Positions 41,613 through 53,680 of a stretch of 64,000 nucleotides of DNA are shown in pieces. The notes beneath the pieces are model-generated. The model searched no databases. It was not told the DNA's origin and worked only from the letters and a program-made list of their open reading frames with translations. The position numbers were made by a program, and so were the translations under genes. The stretch is taken from positions 20,218,169 through 20,282,168 of the forward strand of contig NC_133288.1 in NCBI RefSeq assembly GCF_005239225.2, written 5' to 3'. This DNA is from Populus alba (lineage: Eukaryota > Streptophyta > Magnoliopsida > Malpighiales > Salicaceae). Each line of letters opens with the position of its first letter. Positions within the stretch are counted from its first letter, which is position 1.

Positions 41613-42570
41613 AATATTTCGAAGTGGACAAAAAGATAAGGTCAAGAAAAGCTTACTGGAGTGCCAAGACTAAAAAAAGGAAATTAAAGATGCCCCCAGT
41701 GTGGGATTCCACACGAACATACTCGGGTATATTATTAGTTGCAAAAATCTTTAACCGAGCAAAGAATCCTCTATTTTTCCTAAAACATAGTGGAGCTACA
41801 AATTAAGAATTGTAATCGATCATAGCACAACGTTTTCATTTATTATAATTCCCAATTTGTTGAAGGAGAGAAGTAGTTCTTGTGATGTAGTGGAAGTGAT
41901 GAAGAAACAGCTAGGGCTAATGTATTATGCCAAGAGAAGAACAGCATTAGTTAGAACTCGTTTATAACGCTGCTAGAAATTATGCTGACCTATGAAATCT
42001 CTGGTCCTTACACGGACGCAAGTCACTAAACAGTAGCGACTTTGTTTTGTGCTGCGGGCTCTATGTTAGCATGCCAGGGGTAAGAATGAGGTTCCTCTAT
42101 CATCTTCGATGCCAGGCACATCACGCAATTAGGAGGACCGCTCTAGAGCCTGCAGTTTATACTAACTCTATGGTCCATACACGTACTTGCATTTCAAGAC
42201 GGAACCACACGATGAAGTATTGCTTGTCGGTCATCAACTACAAATGGTTGTTCTTGAAAGGGATATAAATTATAAAACGATTCTCATGTGTTTGTGTTTG
42301 TGTTTGAGCTTAGCTTGCACAGAGAGGGCAGGCCTCTTTACTTGGTTGGATGGTCTCTCCCTCGGATATGACTAGTGTCGTCTCTGATTTCTGTTCGGCC
42401 ATGAATCTTAAGAATTGAAATCCCCAATCACCGTGCTCATTTGTATTTATTTATGCTCATGCTGATTGCTATCAAATAAAAAAATTCAAAGGGATAGTGT
42501 TTTGCCATGCATGTTGCACTGTAAAATGACATTTTTGTTCTCCATTACAGCAGCGAAATATGTGTTCCGG
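41613..42570 (+). repeat. Duplicated block A, copy 2 (pair with 36058-37012)
   Basis: Collinear with copy 1 from ATATTTCGAAGTGGACAAAA to the CAGCGAAATATGTG region. It has a ~14 bp extra piece (TAATGTATTATGCC-like, about 41918) and several small deletions relative to copy 1. It is separated from its C and B partners by ~2.4 kb of inserted sequence. Confidence 0.85.
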
Positions 42571-42759
42571 GGGGCAAAATGATATTATTACAAGGTTGAA
42601 TTAGAATTCCAAAATTAAATGAGTACTGAAGAATAATATTTTTTATATTTTTTATACAGTGAAGTGACTTGTTTACTCTTTAAAAAAAAAAAAAAAAAAC
42701 TTAACAGATGGATTTCAGTTTTTATATATATATATAAAATTCATGTAGATAGAGCTAGT

Positions 42760-44215
42760 GCCAGAATACAAAGGCAGCTAGCAAAAAAGTTTACAAAGTG
42801 TCATATATACAAAAAGATGGAAACTAGAAAGAGCTGGTATACAAGCATATAATGATAAAATAAGCAGAGCCAAAAACAATCTGCAGCTGTTAAAGATAAG
42901 AGGATGCGTGAAGCCGTGAAGGGGGGTGAAATCAAGGCTTGCTAGTCCCACCTCAGCAAAGCAGTCAGAACATCTAAACAAATCTACGAGCCATGATTGT
43001 CCAAGAAAAATTTAACCAAAGAGAGAAACGATGTAATATCAGTTCAAATACTGAGAGTCCCAATCCGCCATAACATTTTCAAAGATCGCTTGATTTCTTG
43101 CCGACCAAATCCCTCCGCACAAGAAACCACGAGCCTAAGAAAAGAGCTTTACGTTGGAACACTGTCACAAGAGACTCTAAGGAACTGACATAGGCATGCA
43201 CCATTGCAAAGCAATCCAAAGCAGAAATCTGGTCCATAACTTCCAGACTTTTGATGACAGTGAATAAATAGATGCTCAATGGTTACCCATTCCAAAGAAT
43301 ATGAAAGAGAGGGAGAGAGAGAGAGAGAGAGAGAGGAGAATATGAGAGAGATGAGGTGTCTTCATGGTTTTAATACAGGTAAGCACCTGTATACCATAAT
43401 AGACTACTTATACCATCCTGCAGCAAAAGATATCCTTTCAAATATGATGTTTTTCCTCGGAACATTAATTTATTTTTGGTATTCGAAGGAGCCCAAACAA
43501 TGCTAAACATAAAGTCACAGCAAACATATCTTTTAAACTAACGATGATTATACTGTACAAGGCCTTGCTCGTGATATTGAAGATCATCTGCTACTGACAT
43601 GGAAGATCATCTGGGTTACAAGGCATTATCCAGTTCAATCCTCCCCGTGCTTCAACTTTATTCCAAAGTTTCCAAGCCAGAAAAAGCGGAACAATTATCT
43701 CGTGGACTCAAAATACATCTCCTGATGAGGAAAGTTATAGTACAGAGCCTTTAATTAATAGCCAGCTATAAGGTCATTTCAGTTCTGGGAGTGCCAGCTG
43801 ATTTTCAAACATTTGTATGGTTTGGGTCCAACAAAGCTGCTCCTGATGAGGGCAAGCGTACAGGAGTTAACAGTATACCCTCCATCCTTTTCTCATTTCC
43901 AAATCATCTTTTTCTCGTTTGATGGACTTTTGCTAGGTTTAGATCAGACATTAGCCTATGAAGCATCAAACTCTCTCTAGCTCCAAGCTCTAAGGGGTCT
44001 TGTCCAAGACAAATGTCATTGCCGCACATCCTCTATTCGATTCCTGATCTTGACAAACAAGGCCTGCCTTCAAGGAACAGATCAGAAATAGAGTAGGATA
44101 AGAATCAGCTAAACAGTAATCAATCAGCCAAGCATCTTTCCAAAAGTTTACCTGCTTACCTTCTTGAAGTTTGCAGCTATCTCACGTGAGGGTGCTTGCT
44201 TGAGCATTACTTTTA
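42760..44215 (-). mobile_element. Decayed LINE (non-LTR retrotransposon) 3' portion
   Basis: Reading leftwards from about 44150, the minus strand encodes VNFWKDAWLIDYCLADSYP followed by TLFLICSLKAGLV, the characteristic post-reverse-transcriptase segment of plant LINEs. Further along come remnants such as FLAWKLWNKVEARGG and, near 43290, IEHLFIHC, matching the zinc-binding HLFxHC motif at the end of these proteins. Stops and frameshifts break the frame throughout. The reverse transcriptase core is missing, consistent with 5' truncation. I found no clear tail or target duplication. Confidence 0.65.
43313..43336 (+). repeat. (GA)n microsatellite
   Basis: Uninterrupted GA dinucleotides inside a longer purine-rich tract within the decayed LINE. 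Confidence 0.9.
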
Positions 44216-44219
44216 ATAG

Positions 44220-44400
44220 TTGACTAAGATATTGATTGTTTTTTAAATAATTTTATATTTTAAAATATATATTAAAATAATATTTTTTTATTTTTAAATA
44301 TTATTCTTAATATTAGTATATTAAAATAATTTAAAAACACTAAAAATATATTAATTTAAAATTAAAAAAATTAATTTTTTTTTAAAACACAAACATAGAA
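44220..44400 (+). repeat. MITE-like repeat copy (family M), plus orientation
   Basis: TTAAAATATATATTAAAATA and AGTATATTAAAATAATTTAA form the core; the right end is TTTTAAAACACAAACATAGA. It lies within the DNA that separates block A2 from C2. Confidence 0.65.
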
Positions 44401-45018
44401 ATAAAATATCACTAAATACCTTTTTCAAATCACTGAAAGTCTTTTACTAAAGTGAGGGAGCACAGTTGTGCTTGTCATTGCAACCAAGTTTTCAAATCCA
44501 TTTTAGAAATTTATTTTTTTGTCAAAACAAATCCTATACCAACCCCTCCCCTATCTTTTTCTATGACCACGATCTTCCAAGCCAACACGTGGATCCTTTT
44601 CAAAATAGCTAAATTATTTAAATACCCTTAAAGGTGAATTTTTTTAAGCTGAGATCCACGAGCTTTTTGTTCCTTTATTTTTTTAGCCAAGTGAAATGAC
44701 TACTACAACGTCTTTAAAAGCAAAAAAAAAAAAAAACTAAAACTCATGGGTATTGAGTTATAATCAATTTTAACGAGGATCAATTTATTCTTTTAATAAA
44801 TATAAAAAATTATTAAAAAAATAGTTGGTGTTGTTAAAGTGAGTGTACGCTGACCAAGTGTTTTGGGCGGCTCATGCGACGTCATATAATTGTTAAAATA
44901 ATCTAATTATTGTATTTTTCAAAGTATCCAAGTGACAACATAATTGATGAGGTGCTGCGCGTGGTGAGATTTTATGACGATTTATTTATTTTTTATTCTC
45001 TTATCTTTTCTTTATTCT
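44401..45018. other. AT-rich repeat-like DNA before block C copy 2
   Basis: Contains the phrase GTGTTTTGGGCGGCTCATGC, which I associate with poplar repeats, and poly-A runs. No ORF. It may be the left part of the same repeat as block C copy 2. Confidence 0.4.
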
Positions 45019-46608
45019 AGCCTCGAGATTTATGATGGTAAAACCAAAATTCAATTCCGCCTCCAATTTGTATTTATTTCAAATGTGGTTCTTTTTTATT
45101 ATTATTTGTGTTAATTTTAATTTTTTGAAGTTTATTTGTTTTTCAATTTAATTTAAAGCATTTTACTTTTTATACAATTTGGTCTTAACTTTTTTATTAA
45201 TATTTTTTTATATCATTTTATTGGTTTATTTTTTTTTAATTATATCGTTCAATATTTTATTTCATTTAATTTTTGTATCCAATCTTGATTCTTATTTTTT
45301 TTTTCTTAATTTATTTTATTTTTCAATTTAATCTCTAATTATGTTTTTTCATTTAGTTTTTCTATCAAATTTAATTCTTGATATTTTGATTGTTATTTGT
45401 TGTCTTTTAATTTTTTTATAATTAGGGATTTTGATTTTTTTATTTTTTTGTGTCTGCTTTCTATGACATAATCCTGGTCTCAAAACCAAAGTTACTGGTT
45501 TTAAATATTAACCTGGTTTAAATTTGGTTTTTTTTTAGTTTTTTTTAATTGATTTTTTTTATATATTTTTTTTAATATTAGATTTTAGGTCCTAGCTTTG
45601 TGGTTTATTCCTTTTTTTTTATGTGGTGTCATCTTTACTCATTTGAGGTAGTGGTGTAATTAAGTTAAGTTGAGAATTATTTTTTTTGACAATAATTTTT
45701 TTATAAAAATGATTTTTTTTCACTTTAATTATTTTACATTAAATTATTAGTTCTTGAATTTTGTGATATTTTTTTTTTTTGTGGTGTTATTCAAGTGCAA
45801 GTTAGTTAAGTTAGCCTAAATTTTTTATATGTTTTTTTTATTAATTTAACTTTTATTATTATTTTTTTATTTTATTCTCATATCACGAGTGTTAGGTTAG
45901 TTAAAATAATTTGATTAGTTTTTATATATATATATATTTTTAAATTGATTATTTTTTGTAATTTAATTAATTGATATTTGGTTATTATTATTTATTTTTT
46001 TCAGGAGATTATTCCAATTTGATAATTTGAATTATATATTAATCAAGATATTCTAAATTGATCCAAAATATTGGATATTTTTTTTACTATAAAAAAATGT
46101 TTATCCAGCCCTGTCATCTGTCATGAACCGCGGGCTATCATTCTAGACTCTGTTGCTTGACAATATATACATATATCGCAGTTCCTTTTAATGTTATATG
46201 GGTTTTGATCGTCAGAAAATTACCATACTTCTGTAATATGGTGATTCTCTGTAACATGTTCGTTCTCCAAAAATAAAAATAAAATTATAGTTAGGATGCA
46301 ATTTATACTTTGCTGGATTTAATTAATTTGTTAATGGGTGCTTATCTCAATGCTCGCTATTGCAAAGGAGTAATTATGAAATCCAAGTGAATAATTGGTG
46401 TGGTAAAGTTGTTTTTCATAAAAAAAAACTAAAAAACTATTTTATTTTAAATTATTTTTTTAGTATTTTTAATTTGTTTTGATGGGTTGATATTAAAAAT
46501 AAAAAAATATATTTTAAAAATAATAGTTAATATTCTCTTAAACACCCTGGAAGGTTTGTCATTCAGTCGCCCAAAGTCCCAAACTGACTAGTAAGTATAT
46601 TTTTAATT
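45019..46608 (+). repeat. AT-rich poplar-type repeat C, long copy (pair with 37011-37398)
   Basis: Starts GATTTATGATGGTAAAACC. Contains degenerate multiple units with TTTCTATGACATAATCCTGG (a repeat phrase I recognise from poplar) and ends through CATGAACCGCGGGCTATCAT near 46120. A family M copy lies near its right edge (46410-46550). Extremely T-rich; no coding capacity. Confidence 0.6.
46410..46550 (-). repeat. MITE-like repeat copy (family M), minus orientation
   Basis: Core TTTTGATGGGTTGATATTAA and ATATTTTAAAAATAATAGTT. It is absent from the shorter C copy, so it probably inserted after the duplication. Confidence 0.6.
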
Positions 46609-47192
46609 AAAAAATAATTCTTACACAGCTCACAAACACCCCGCTGACAAAAAATACTACAGAACCTCCGAAAACTTGGATGGCACACACCTCACAGGCC
46701 TAGCGGTCTACTGTATCTGTAAATTGCAGACTCTGTAACTAATAGCAACTTGCATGCGTCCAAAAATGGATAAACAACCATTATATTGCATCTGATCATC
46801 ACCTTTAAATCCATTTTGGCCCTCCTTTCTCTCATCCTTTTCTTCTCTCTCACTCACGAGCTTGCAGTAGCCTTTACATCTCGTCTGAACCCAATTAACA
46901 GCTTAAGAAAAGGATTCAAATGCGTGCAGCAGACATAGCCTTAGCTGCTTGTAGGAGGTTTGCGGTGAGCTGCAGTGGCCATACACAGCAGTTTTTGGTC
47001 ACTGCAATCAAGGTATTGAGATGATCAAAAGAAAAAAGGGAATCCTGCAATTTAATATAATCTGTTCATGGCTTAAAATGCTATTTTAATTAAAATCAGG
47101 AGGTATTGTTCTGCTGATTTCTTTAAACATTCGCAGAGGGAGATGTTTAACTTTCTCAAGTATTTCGGTCCAGATATTTCACATGCAATGGC
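46609..47192 (+). repeat. Duplicated block B, copy 2 (pair with 37399-37976)
   Basis: Collinear with copy 1, with scattered substitutions (for example CACTCACCGC against CACACACCTC) and a short indel near 47090 where copy 2 reads ATTAAAATCAGGAGG. Ends at ATGCAATGGC. Confidence 0.88.
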
Positions 47193-47949
47193 ATGCATTT
47201 ATTAAAAATGTGTTTGATATCTTGTCAGATAACATGGATCTTACATTTAGCCAAGTTCTAAAAAGGTAATCTGGTATATATCTTAGTGATTTCATGGGTT
47301 TGATTTTTGTTGAACTTCCATGATTAATTGTTTTTTCATTGGCTTTTCTATACTTTCCGAGTAAATTGATTCCAACATAAAATATATTGCTGCATCAAAA
47401 GCATACTTTATTACAAATCTCAAAGCAATATCCCAGCAAAGGAATCTATCAGAGATCATTTGTTTCCATGCTCTGTCCTGATAAAAAAGAGAGAGAGCAG
47501 TAATTAAGTAAACAGTGTTTGCAATGTAACGTCCAATCTAAGTAATAAACCAAACATCAAATATGTAGCCATGTCGGCCACTAAGTATTTTTCACTAATG
47601 ATCTGCATCACAATTTTCCCTCGGACAGAAGGCTGTGGTGTCGATGCGAGCAGAGAACCAGATTGATGGCTGATAGGAGAGATAGTTTGCTCTTTGTTTA
47701 GGTCATTCATTGAGCCGTTGACCGTTTGAATTGTGACACATGTTCACTCCTAACTTGAAAGCGGCAAGGGGCCTATGAAATAAGAAATTATTGCTTTACA
47801 TCTGCAATGCCATTTTCATAGATGTAATGATCGTACCGTTTTGTCTTTGTGCTTTCGAAGAATGGAAAGAAACAGAAAGTATCCTCTCATCAAATAGTCA
47901 AGGGAATTTTTTCTGCCACTGTTTCAGTCAAATTTCCTTTATTTTTTTA

Positions 47950-48130
47950 TAGCTAAATCACTGAATAAAAACGTTTTATTTTTACTTAAACTTTTATCAA
48001 AATATTTTTTTTATTTTTAAAAAATCATTTTTAAAATCAGTGTATTAAAATATTTAAAAATATAAAAAAAATATTAATTTAAAATAAATAAAAAAATTCA
48101 AATATTTTTAAAATACAAAATAATTAATGA
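47950..48130 (+). repeat. MITE-like repeat copy (family M), plus orientation
   Basis: Contains TTTTTAAAATCAGTGTATTA in place of the usual core and the end TTTTTAAAATACAAAATAAT. Moderately degenerate. Confidence 0.5.
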
Positions 48131-50129
48131 GCTGAAGTGTGGTTGTTGTGCTATTACAATCTGAAAATAATGATGAAAACGTTTCTGGGTGATGTGCCTT
48201 TTGTCTAAATCTAGAATTTGCTTTTTAAAAAAATAAAAAAATAAGGTGATTAATTTAGATCCGATGCAAAGAGTGTTCTTACAAGCATCAAGTGTCTTCA
48301 GCCAATAATCAATAATCGATCAAATTAAACCCGCAACCGTGCAAAAAGAAATTGGAATTGTTGAAATAATGAATAAATTTTCAAAAGAATATGACACATT
48401 ATCAAAAAAATATAAATATAATATATTATAAAACATTAATAGATATCTTATATCATTTCAATTTTGTTTTACAATGAAACATCACATCTACATTAATTTA
48501 ATATTTTTAATTGTAAATTTTGTCTTTATTTTCTTTCATGGTCATGTTAAACTTAATTTTCGTATTGAATTCAAGGTGCATCTTATCATTTATATCTATA
48601 TATATTCAATATTATATTTAACTTATTAACATCAAATTAGGTATTGTCAATGAAATTAAAATTTGAATTGTCTAACTTGATAGATAGATCAATTCAATAT
48701 AAATTGACTAACTTATATATTCGAAAGATTTTTTTCTTTCAAGTACTTTATTATTATTATCTTTAACAATTTGAACACGACTTGAAAGTTTAGTTTTCAC
48801 CAGGAATAAATAATCAATTATATTATGATTTTTTGTGTATAAAAAAGTGTATGATACACTTGTTAGAATTTTTTGGAAAAAAAATAAAAACATCATTAAT
48901 ATTATAAAAACATTTCTTTTATTTAGTTAAACTAAATCACTGTAAAAATCTATTCTATTCTAATTTTTTATTGATGTTATATCAATAATATTTGAATAAT
49001 AAATATTATATAACAACTAGTAATTTCTTGTAACTTGTAATGATAATTACTTTTAAACTCATAATTAAAAGTCAATTTTTTATACAAATTCTATTATTAC
49101 AGGTATTTTTATCCTTGTCATATTGTTTGGTATGAAAGAATTTCATTAATGAAATACTTATTACAACACTTGTACTATTCTTTCAAGACTAAAAGATAGG
49201 AATAATCTATTAGCATTGGCTCGAACATTGTTTCAAAATTAACATTAACGGCTAAAGAAAAAGCCTAATTAAATCTAAACTCAGGAGTTGTTAAATATTA
49301 AATACTTTCATGATGATAAATTTTTTATCTTGTAAGAAAATTCAAGATTTACTAACATTTGAATTTTAAAATAATAGTAATTGATAATATTGTTTAAAAG
49401 AAAATTAACTGAATTTAGCTTAAAAAATAAAATATAAGATAAAATGATTTAAAAATATATAATTATAAAATTTATTTAATAAATAAAATATATCAATTTA
49501 TCACAGTTAAATAGTATAAAATTATGTGTTTATTTGAATTTAATGATTTCTTGACCAAATTTTCATTGACAATCATTATATTTACCATTAATTACTGATG
49601 AAATATTTATGCCAATGTTTTTGTTATTATTTATTAATTTTTTTGATAGTGATTGATATGAAATTTATAAGGGTTTGGTTATTATCTCTAACTAAAAGAG
49701 GTAGAGAAAATGAAAAAAATGTATCTTTATATTTTTTATTTTAAAAAACCAGTTTTTACTTTGTATTTTTAATCAAGTATTTTTTTATTTTTTTTTAGTT
49801 TTGTTATTTATATCGTATCGATGTCTTGTCTTGTCCTAGAGTACTAACAAAACACATCTTAAAAAAACAAAAAACAATCGCCCCGTCAATTACTGCTAGA
49901 ATCGTGTGCAGAAACAATGGAGCCCAATAATATAAAATGGAATCCCAATTATTAAGGAGCCCATGAAAATGTAGCAAGTGAACCAATCACATTCCAAGTG
50001 CTTTTTTCTTTTGTTCGCAACCGCACTAATTACTTGAAAATCATGCGAAGGTACTGGAAAAGCAGTTTTGCTAGGAGCATGAAAGAATACTTGCAAGGCG
50101 AATTAGTAGTTGATTCAGTTCTGCATGGT

Positions 50130-50430
50130 TAATCCTATCAATATTTTCTATAGAATAATATAAATTATATTTTAAGATTTAATTTTAAATTTTAAATTTT
50201 TAAAATAAAATGGTTATTTAACATCATATCAAAATCTTATTGATAAAGTAATCACGAATTTGAATCTTACCATTTCTATTTATTTGATAAAAATTAAACA
50301 CATGATAAAATGAATTTGTGCAAATTTTAAATATAAAGAGCTTTTATTTGAGAAAATATATTAAAAAATAATATAAATTATATTCTAAAATTTTAATTAA
50401 AAATTTAAATTAAGATGGTTAAACATTCAA
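50130..50430. repeat. AT-rich repeat with an internal direct duplication
   Basis: ATAATATAAATTATATTTTA at about 50155 recurs with one change at about 50370, each followed by a related TTTAAATT...ATGGTTA segment. Between them is a GAATTTGAATCTTACCATTT stretch of a kind I associate with a common poplar repeat. Noncoding. Confidence 0.4.
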
Positions 50431-51420
50431 ACCAAACAGATGGGAACTCCTGTCCTAACATATTCTTTAGAATATCATGTTTCCCGCCTTTTGAGACCTG
50501 GATTTGGATATATTGGGATTACTCGGCGTCCATCTGCTGGTTCCACCTGCACAAACCTACCACAGGGATCAAAACAATTTGAAAGAAACGGAATGTCAAA
50601 ATCAACAACATACTTTATCAGAATTCATATCGTTTTCTTGTTTTTCCTTTGTCAGATGGACTGTTCACTTTACGGATTAGATTACCGGATATTTGCTTAA
50701 TAATGCCTTCAAAGATAACTTTTAACATGTTCCTGGCAGATATTAGGTGCATGAGGACCTAGTCTCTGACAAATGGCATGCCGCATTATTTATAAAGAAA
50801 GAAGCTAAAGCTTCTATCTCAAAAAGAACAAAAAGAGAAAAAGAAATTAAAGCAAGGAAGAAACGCTATCTATCTGTTCTTCATTTAGAACAATATTAAA
50901 GGGAAGATTCTTCCATGGAATAAAGGGCATGCATCAAAATACATACCACCGGAATACATGACATGAAAGCCAAAGAATATCATATGATCCCTCCCTTTCT
51001 CTTGGCCTGAGCAAATAGAGCACATGGTTTTGTTAGGTCATGAGATTTCTAATTAATTTCCCCGAGTAGCCATGAAAAACAGGGCCCCATATTTAGATTA
51101 ATTACTATAGTTATGCTTAGCACTCTTTTTTAGGTTCATGGAGGATGATAGTACTTGCATATTGAAGGAGCTAGCGAGAGGTGGATAAAAGTGATAAAGG
51201 GTGGTAGGGGAGAGAATTTGGAAGAACTCGCTTCCTTGTCTGCATGGTGGTGGCGTGGGCATGATAATATTCATTTTGTCTTCGCTTTGGACCACTGCCA
51301 TCTGTTTTCTTCCTAATTTATTACTATATCCTCATAATATAAGCTTTTCAGTCTCCTTATTATAACCAAAAAAGATTAAATAACCTAATCACACTAACAC
51401 CGAGAGACGAGGCGTTCTTG

Positions 51421-51595
51421 TCTTGGCCCTTGGCCGCTATATATACCCTTCCCTTCCTCTCTTCCCTAGCAGCAATCCCATATGAAGAGAGAACTCAAAA
51501 CTAGTTGCATTTACATCTCTCTACCTCCCTCTGCCCCCCTCTCTCCCTGACTCCCCAGATCGCTGGATATTGATCCGTTGATCATCTCTCGTGCA
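51421..51595 (+). promoter_or_regulatory. Core promoter and leader of the second MIR167
   Basis: A strong TATA box TATATATACC at 51438-51447 is followed by pyrimidine-rich sequence (CCCTTCCCTTCCTCTCTTCC) in which transcription probably starts near 51470-51480. The leader then runs about 125 nt to the hairpin. Position and composition are typical of plant MIR genes. Confidence 0.65.
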
Positions 51596-51692
51596 CCACT
51601 AGCAGTTGAAGCTGCCAGCATGATCTAAATTAACTTCCTTCATTATCAAGGATGGATTAGATCATGTGGTAGTTTCACCTGCTGATGGCATC
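51596..51692 (+). ncRNA. MIR167: MIR167 precursor hairpin, MIR167a/d type
   Basis: Mature miR167 occupies 51607-51627 on the 5' arm and is identical over all 21 nt to the one at 41008-41028. The 3' arm at about 51659-51679 (core GATCATGTGGTAGTTTCACC) is the MIR167a/d-type star, distinct from the first hairpin. The arms pair with a loop of about 30 nt, and pairing continues outside the duplex (CTAGCAG against CTGCTG). Same predicted targets, ARF6/ARF8. Flanking sequence shows no obvious similarity to the first hairpin. Confidence 0.94.
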
Positions 51693-52964
51693 ACGAAAAA
51701 ACCCTAGCTATTTCTCACTCTAAATCCTACTTTAAGTCTCAAATTGTTGCTTGTTAAATACACAATCATTGGTGGGTGTTAGATGTTGTAGATGGTAAAG
51801 TTATTTTAGAGATTTTTCATAAAGAAAACAAGGAATCAAATCTTGTTTGCATTAGATGAAGAAAATACACTTTATTTTGTTGTATATACTATATAGTCCA
51901 GCCCGTTGGTGGTGATACTGCTCACGCATCAATCTGGGCCTGCTCCCATGGACAAGGTTTGCTCTAATTTTGCCCTCTTCCATTCTAGCCAAGCAATCTC
52001 TCAGGGTTTGAGAGGGCAGCATTTCTCCTCTGATAGCATGGTTGATGCTTTTGAGATCCTATCTTATCCCTCATGCATCAAGCCCTTCTCTCTCTTTTTT
52101 TCCTTACACTCAATTTTTATGCTTAGCTGACACATAGTAATCCTAAATATGCACACCATCTTCATTGGCTGTGAAACGTGGTTTTATTCTTTTAGCATGA
52201 TGATATGGGTGCTAATCATGAAATAATAAATACAATAAAGAGGAAAAAAGAAAGGGGAAAGCACTTGGAATCTTAATTTGTGGCTCGCACTGTTATAAAC
52301 TTCAGATTAATACATATTGTTTTGATGATGATATTCTTGTTTATTCATAGGAATCCTCGAAGTGGTTATGGACAAATCAAAGGAGGGTTACCTGTTATGG
52401 ACGAGTTGAATCTAAGATATTATTTTATAATGTTGGTTGTCCACGACGCTTGTCTTCCTCCTAAAATATATTTTTTAATGAATAGAATATCTTTAAATTA
52501 GTCTTCTCTATTTTCCGGGAGGTTTTAGACGCTTGAATATAAAGAATTTGTGCTTTCTTGAGTTTTTATTAAAGTCGGTTTAACTTGAATTTAATCAAGT
52601 TTTATATTAAATTAAATTAAAATTTTATTTGGTTAAAGTTAATTAATTTAGCTTTTTAAAAAAAAAAAAATATCTTAAAATAATACCGTTTAAGATTCGA
52701 ACAAGAGGATGCTGGCCATCAGCTCAAGAGCACCGAAGTAACAAAATTAGTTTACAGTTATCAAAAGAACAAACCATCAAGCACTTTGATGGACTTTAGT
52801 CCTTGTCTTGGGCATTTGGGCTTTTCTTTTTCTACTTCAATGCCAGCTCATTAGCCCTTTCAATTTTACCGATAGTATCCTCCATGCTAAAGGACCAAAA
52901 CGACTCAAAATGAACGTTTGAATTGGAGCTTAAAAGTAAGTGGTGTGTTTTGCCTATTTTTTTT

Positions 52965-53130
52965 TGTTTTAAAAGCGTGTTTTAAAGGGTTTTTAAAAAA
53001 AATTTAATTTTTTTTATTATTTTAAATTAATATTTTTTAATGTTTTTAAATTATTTTTATACTTTAATATCAAAAATAATTTTTAAAAAAAAAAAAACAT
53101 ATATACACTTTACCATGTCTGAAAGCTAAA
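52965..53130 (-). repeat. MITE-like repeat copy (family M), minus orientation
   Basis: AAATTATTTTTATACTTTAA and TATCAAAAATAATTTTTAAA mark the core in reverse. The left end GCGTGTTTTAAAGGGTTTTT corresponds to the CAAAC-rich end of plus copies. Confidence 0.6.
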
Positions 53131-53499
53131 GCTAGCTTGCTCTGATCAGTCATCAATTTGCTATATATCGTGTTCTCTCCCGCGCTGTGTTTTTTTAGTT
53201 CAATATGTTTAGATAAATTTATGAATCAAAGTCCTTTCGCGGTTATTCTAAAAGCGCACATTTTATATGTATTTGATGCATTCAAAAGAATTAATAAATT
53301 TTATTGGATGTTATCTCTAAATTTGAAAGCATAAACCAAAAAACATCAAGGAATTGAACAAGTTTACTAAATCACCTGACTCAACAGTTTGTGCAAATAC
53401 TTATAGTTTTTTTCCATGCATATATAGGTAAAATAGTGAATGATAATCAAATCTCATCTTCTCAATACAGCGATTGAAAACATGGACTAATTCATGTTT

Positions 53500-53680
53500 T
53501 TAAAAACATTAAAACAAAATAGCTAAATAATTTTTTTTATATTTTATATCATTTTGATGCGTGTTAATTCCAAAATTAAGTTTTTTAAAAATAAAAAAAT
53601 TATATTTTAATGCATTTCAGAATGAAACATACTTTAAAAAGCAACCACGACCACACTTCTAAACATACCCTAAATGCTTT
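53500..53680 (-). repeat. MITE-like repeat copy (family M), minus orientation
   Basis: Its right end is well kept: ACATACTTTAAAAAGCAACC, then ACGACCACACTTCTAAACAT. This shows one full terminus of the family. Confidence 0.7.

Larger units (their letters stand above)
42571..45018. mobile_element. Inserted DNA separating block A from block C/B in copy 2
   Basis: In the first copy, block A runs directly into block C at about 37011; here they are ~2.4 kb apart, so copy 1 serves as an empty site. The interval includes poly-A (42680-42698), AT and GA microsatellites, a decayed LINE on the minus strand, one family M copy and AT-rich DNA with repeat-like phrases. It may represent several successive insertions. 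Confidence 0.6.
47193..51420. other. Gene-free AT-rich DNA upstream of the second MIR167
   Basis: Open frames at 47504, 48708, 49804, 49896, 50440 and 51098 are short and lack recognisable similarity. 48300-49800 is nearly pure low-complexity AT. Repeats are listed separately (47950-48130, 50130-50430). No tRNA or other hairpin RNA recognised. Confidence 0.5.

Noticed and set aside
50440..50700. 86-codon frame considered as an exon of an unknown gene
   Set aside because: No recognisable similarity and no partner exons or convincing splice sites around it.
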